NCBI GenBank assembly: GCA_020427625.1
Contig: JAGQOI010000245.1
Coordinates: forward strand, 1 to 8,669
DNA from: Phycisphaerales bacterium
GTDB taxonomy: Bacteria > Planctomycetota > Phycisphaerae > Phycisphaerales > SM1A02
Direction: 5' to 3'
Length of the DNA: 8,669 bases
The first letter of the stretch is position 1. The number at the start of each line of letters is the position of its first letter. Below, one piece after another: positions 5,826-8,669 of the stretch. Made by a program: the position numbers and the translations under genes. Below the pieces are notes generated by a model. The model worked only from the letters and a program-made list of their open reading frames with translations, was not told the origin of the DNA and did no database searches.

Positions 5826-6851
5826 CTAGTCCTTCTTCTTCAACAGCGTGATCCGCCCGATCGGGACCCACTCGGCGACGAGGATGTCGCCGCTCGCGAG
5901 GAAGATCGCGTCGTGCGGGTGCACGAAGCGCCCGGGGATGAACTTCTCCCGCGGCGAGCCGCGCAGGCCGGACGGATGTCCGTCGCCGAGGTGCGCCACG
6001 GGATGATTGTCCTTGTCGAGGAGCGTGACGACGCTCTCGAGGTCCGGCACGAGCATGAGGTCGCCGCGGAACTTGATGTCGCAGGGCATCCGCATGCCCG
6101 CGGTCACGAAGCGCCGGTGTTCGCCGTCGAGCGACAGGTACTGGAGACGCCGGTTGCCGCGGTCGGCGACGACGAGCTCCGGCGTGTCGCCGCGCGGGTC
6201 GATCCAGAGGCCGTGCGGACAGCTCACCTGTCCCGCCTCCGCGCCGGGACCGCAGATCGTCTTCTTGTACGATCCGTCTGCGCCGTAGCGGTGGATGTAC
6301 GACGAGCCGTACCCGTCGCCCACGAAGAGGTCGCCGTCGGGCGCGAAGGCGACGTTGGTCGGACAGTAGCGGCTCGCATCGACATAGACGCCGGAGTCCA
6401 TCGGCACGCCCTGCGTCCAGACCACCTCGCCGTCGAGGCTCGTCTTCACGACGAGTCGTCGTTGCGTGTCGCAGTGATAGAGGAACTCGTCGGACCCCTC
6501 GCGGCGGAGGTCGAGGCCGTGCGCGCCGCCGCGGAAGGCGTCGCCCCAGGCCGTGATCGGCGTGCCGTCGGGATCGCACACGACGACGGCGTGGGCCTGC
6601 TCGCTCGACCCGTTCACGGTGTGCGCGATGTAGATGCGCCCCTGCGCGTCCTGGGCCAGCCCGTGCGTGTCGCCCCAGGCGAGACCGGCGGGCGGCGTCA
6701 CCCAGTCGTGGATCGCCTCGTACACGTGCGCGCCGGTGCCGAGCACCGGACGGGCGACCTCGGTCCTGCTCTGCGCGAGGACGTACGGCGCGGCGACGAA
6801 CGCGGCGGCGGCGCCGGTGAACGCGCGACGGCTCAGGTGCGGATCGATCAC
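5826..6851 (-). CDS. Tat-exported NHL-repeat beta-propeller protein, PAL-like
   Basis: The 341-residue protein begins with SRRAFTGAAAAFVAAPYVLAQ (residues 7-27), a twin-arginine export signal with a likely cleavage site near AQS. The rest is built of NHL-type propeller repeats: THGLAQDAQGRIYIAH (62-77), AHGLDL (110-115), PTNVAFAPDGDLFVGDGYG (164-182), PHGLWIDPRG (212-221) with LVVADRGNRRLQYL (226-239), and HPHDAIFLASGDILVAEW (311-328). Order and placing recall the peptidyl-alpha-hydroxyglycine alpha-amidating lyase (PAL) domain: His77, His213 and His313 sit where its zinc His residues would be, and Tyr181 and Arg231 where its catalytic Tyr and Arg would be. That match is from memory, so the activity is unproven. 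It is the last gene of the operon, 26 bases after the DUF1501 gene. The GTG at 6851 is preferred because GGAG lies 8 bases upstream. The GTG at 6860 would put GGA directly against the start. Confidence 0.85.
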   Translation of the reverse strand: MIDPHLSRRAFTGAAAAFVAAPYVLAQSRTEVARPVLGTGAHVYEAIHDWVTPPAGLAWGDTHGLAQDAQGRIYIAHTVNGSSEQAHAVVVCDPDGTPITAWGDAFRGGAHGLDLRREGSDEFLYHCDTQRRLVVKTSLDGEVVWTQGVPMDSGVYVDASRYCPTNVAFAPDGDLFVGDGYGSSYIHRYGADGSYKKTICGPGAEAGQVSCPHGLWIDPRGDTPELVVADRGNRRLQYLSLDGEHRRFVTAGMRMPCDIKFRGDLMLVPDLESVVTLLDKDNHPVAHLGDGHPSGLRGSPREKFIPGRFVHPHDAIFLASGDILVAEWVPIGRITLLKKKD

Positions 6852-6859
6852 GATGGACA

Positions 6860-6863
6860 CTCC
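6860..6863 (-). promoter_or_regulatory. Ribosome binding site deciding the start of the propeller gene
   Basis: GGAG on the minus strand lies 8 bases before the GTG at 6851. It partly overlaps the alternative GTG at 6860, which therefore has no properly spaced site. Confidence 0.55.
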
Positions 6864-6877
6864 GGGAGAGGGACGCG

Positions 6878-8344
6878 TCAGGCGAGCAGGTCGTGGACGA
6901 CCGAGCCGTGCACGTCGGTGAGACGGAAGTCGCGACCCTGGTGGCGGTACGTCAGGCGGTCGTGCCGGATGCCGAGGCAGTGCAGGATCGTCGCGTTGAG
7001 ATCGTGGATGTGGACGGGCTTGTCGACGATGTTGTAGCTGAACTCGTCGGTCTCGCCGTAGGTGATGCCCGGCTTCACGCCGCCGCCCGCCATCCACACC
7101 GTGAAGCAGCGCGGATGGTGGTCGCGACCGTAGTTCTCGCGCGAGAGCGGGCCCTGGCAGTAGATCGTGCGCCCGAACTCGCCGCCCCAGATCACCAGCG
7201 TGTCCTCCAGAAGGCCGCGCTGCTTGAGGTCGCGGACGAGCGCCGCCGACGCCTGGTCGACGTCGCGGCACTGGAGGCGGATGTCGCGCGGGAGGTTGTC
7301 GTGCTGGTCCCAGCCGCGATGGTAGAGCTGGATGAACCGCACGCCCCGCTCGGCGAGCCGGCGGGCGAGCAGGCAGTTCGCGGCATAGGTGCCGGGCGTC
7401 AGCGCGTCCTCGCCGTACATGGCGATCGTCTCCGGCGATTCGTCGCCGAGGTCCATGAGGTCGGGCACCGACGTCTGCATGCGGAAGGCCATCTCGCCGG
7501 CCGCGATGCGGGCGCTGATCTCCGGGTCGCCGACCTGCTCGTACTGCATGCGGTTGAGACGTCCGGTGATGTCGAGCATCGCGCGTCGGGTCGCCGGGCC
7601 GACGCCGGGCGGGTCCGAGAGATACAGCACCGGGTCGCCGGACGAGCGGAACTGCACGCCCTGATGTTCGGACGGCAGGAACCCGGTGCCCCACAGGCGC
7701 GAGAAGAGCGCCTGGGACGGTCGGATCGCGTTGCCCTCGGAGATGAGCACGACGAACGCGGGCAGGTCGCGGTTCTCGCTGCCGAGCCCGTAGCTCAACC
7801 AGGCGCCCATGCTCGGGCGTCCGGGCTGCTGCGCGCCGGTCTGGATGAACGTGATCGCCGGATCGTGATTGATCGCCTCCGTGTGCACGGTCTTGACGAA
7901 GGCGAGATCGTCCGCGATCGACGCGATGTGCGGCAGGAGTTCGCTCACCCAGGCGCCGCTCTCGCCGTGACGCCCGAAGCGGAACATCGTCGGCGCCACC
8001 GGGAACCGCGCCTGGCCGGACGTCATCGTCGTGATGCGCTGGCCCATGCGGATCGTGCCCGGCAGTTCGGTGTCGAACCGCTCGTGCATCGCGGGCTTGT
8101 AGTCGAAGAGATCGAGCTGCGACGGCGCGCCCGACTGGAACAGGTAGATCACCCGCTTCGCCCGCGGGAGGAAGTGCGGCGCGCCGAGACGACCGCCCGT
8201 ACGCAGATCGCCCGGCGTCGCGCCGAGCACCGACGGATCGAGCATCGACGCCAGCGCGGCGACACCGATGCCCGAGGCCGCCCGTCCGAAGAACTGGCGA
8301 CGCGTCTCGACGAGATCCCGGGCCTGGCGCGGCGTGAGCGTCAT
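6878..8344 (-). CDS. DUF1501 family protein with Tat signal
   Basis: The 488-residue protein belongs to the DUF1501 family, which has an alkaline-phosphatase/sulfatase-like fold and is abundant in planctomycetes and verrucomicrobia. Its substrate is not established. The N-terminus TRRQFFGRAASGIGVAALA (residues 14-32) is a twin-arginine export signal, so the protein should act outside the cytoplasm. Family landmarks are: FQSGAPSQLDLFDYKP (69-84), GWDQHDN (344-350), VIWGGEFGRT (384-393), the GRDHHPRCF segment (406-414), MAGGGVKPG (418-426) and the C-terminal HIHDLNATILHCLGI (445-459). Length and ends are normal for the family. The ATG at 8344 follows the stop of the upstream DUF1553-type gene by 7 bases, and AAGGG lies 11 bases before it, so the genes form one transcription unit. 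DUF1501 genes commonly sit next to DUF1549/DUF1553 genes, implying a joint extracytoplasmic role. Confidence 0.95.
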   Translation of the reverse strand: MTLTPRQARDLVETRRQFFGRAASGIGVAALASMLDPSVLGATPGDLRTGGRLGAPHFLPRAKRVIYLFQSGAPSQLDLFDYKPAMHERFDTELPGTIRMGQRITTMTSGQARFPVAPTMFRFGRHGESGAWVSELLPHIASIADDLAFVKTVHTEAINHDPAITFIQTGAQQPGRPSMGAWLSYGLGSENRDLPAFVVLISEGNAIRPSQALFSRLWGTGFLPSEHQGVQFRSSGDPVLYLSDPPGVGPATRRAMLDITGRLNRMQYEQVGDPEISARIAAGEMAFRMQTSVPDLMDLGDESPETIAMYGEDALTPGTYAANCLLARRLAERGVRFIQLYHRGWDQHDNLPRDIRLQCRDVDQASAALVRDLKQRGLLEDTLVIWGGEFGRTIYCQGPLSRENYGRDHHPRCFTVWMAGGGVKPGITYGETDEFSYNIVDKPVHIHDLNATILHCLGIRHDRLTYRHQGRDFRLTDVHGSVVHDLLA

Positions 8345-8351
8345 CGGAGCA

Positions 8352-8669
8352 TCATCCCTTCGTCACCGTCTCGTCGAGGTTCAGCAGCACGCTGCCGATG
8401 ATCGTCCACGCCGCCGCGGCCGCGACATCGTCCGAAACCGGCGCATCCGGCACCATCATGCCCGTCACGTCCGACTCGACCAGCGCCGTCGCCGACGCGG
8501 GATCGGCGCGGAACCGACGCAACTCCGCGTCGTGGAAGTCGCGCAGTGCCGCGAGTTCGGCCTCGCGCGGCCGACGGGCGGTCACGAGCCGGAACCCGTA
8601 CGTCAGTCGATCGTCGATCGTCTCGCCGCCCTCGTCCATGATCCGTCGGCCGAGCGCCCGCGCCGCCTC
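8352..8669 (-). CDS. DUF1549/DUF1553-type protein, C-terminal end (start outside window)
   Basis: The frame is open to the right edge, and 105 C-terminal residues are visible. The segment EAARALGRRIMDEG followed by DRLTYGFRLVTARRPREAE (around residues 1-14 and 18-36) and the ending WTIIGSVLLNLDETVTKG are typical of the C-terminus of planctomycete DUF1553 proteins, which usually also carry DUF1549 and often a cytochrome-c-like domain upstream. Those domains cannot be seen here. Function is not established. The family is thought to act outside the cytoplasm together with DUF1501 proteins. The Met codon at 8639 is internal, since the frame and the homology continue beyond it. It is the first visible gene of the operon with DUF1501 and the propeller protein. 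Confidence 0.88.
   Translation of the reverse strand, partial: EAARALGRRIMDEGGETIDDRLTYGFRLVTARRPREAELAALRDFHDAELRRFRADPASATALVESDVTGMMVPDAPVSDDVAAAAAWTIIGSVLLNLDETVTKG

Noticed and set aside
5826..7694. A continuous 622-codon minus-strand frame that includes the propeller protein and runs on through the DUF1501 gene.
   Set aside because: The upstream half is an out-of-frame reading of the DUF1501 gene, rich in Arg, Pro and Gly with no domain. The real gene starts at 6851 with a signal peptide and a ribosome site.
5529..8401. Long plus-strand frames (5529-7037 and 6893-8401) opposite the export operon.
   Set aside because: Both are antisense shadows with repetitive Arg/Ala/Val/Asp composition and no motif, whereas the minus strand shows complete known families.

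Overview
The window is a high-GC bacterial chromosome segment. It most likely comes from a Planctomycetota bacterium or a close relative in the PVC group. The strongest clue is the right-hand gene set: a DUF1549/DUF1553-type C-terminus, a DUF1501 protein and a Tat-exported beta-propeller protein. That combination is characteristic of planctomycetes and verrucomicrobia. No rRNA, tRNA, CRISPR array, insertion sequence or prophage gene was recognised.

Left part (1-3413, plus strand): three housekeeping genes lie in one direction. They are the C-terminal two thirds of cysS (cysteinyl-tRNA synthetase), coaE (dephospho-CoA kinase, last step of CoA synthesis) and rho (transcription termination factor). 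The 278-base leader before rho holds a 14-base tandem repeat, a 17-base pure pyrimidine tract and a small hairpin. These are plausible parts of an autoregulatory Rho-dependent attenuator.

Middle part (3425-5726, minus strand): a compact two-gene restriction-modification cassette. A gamma-class adenine-N6 DNA methyltransferase comes first. Its 3' end overlaps by 26 bases a second gene that reads as a type II-like restriction endonuclease. The endonuclease carries D...SIK followed by Glu 14 residues after the Lys, a rearranged active site like that of the NgoMIV/Cfr10I enzymes. The cassette is visibly lower in GC than its flanks, sits only 11 bases from the convergent end of rho, and looks like an acquired defence island. 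It is the most interesting block, although it is a variation on a known type of system.

Right part (5826-8669, minus strand): an operon running from the right edge. It encodes the C-terminus of a DUF1553 protein, a DUF1501 protein with a Tat signal (7-base gap), and an NHL-repeat beta-propeller protein with a Tat signal (26-base gap). The propeller protein resembles peptidyl-alpha-hydroxyglycine alpha-amidating lyase (PAL) in the placing of several His, Tyr and Arg residues. The operon therefore appears to make exported proteins of unsettled biochemical role.
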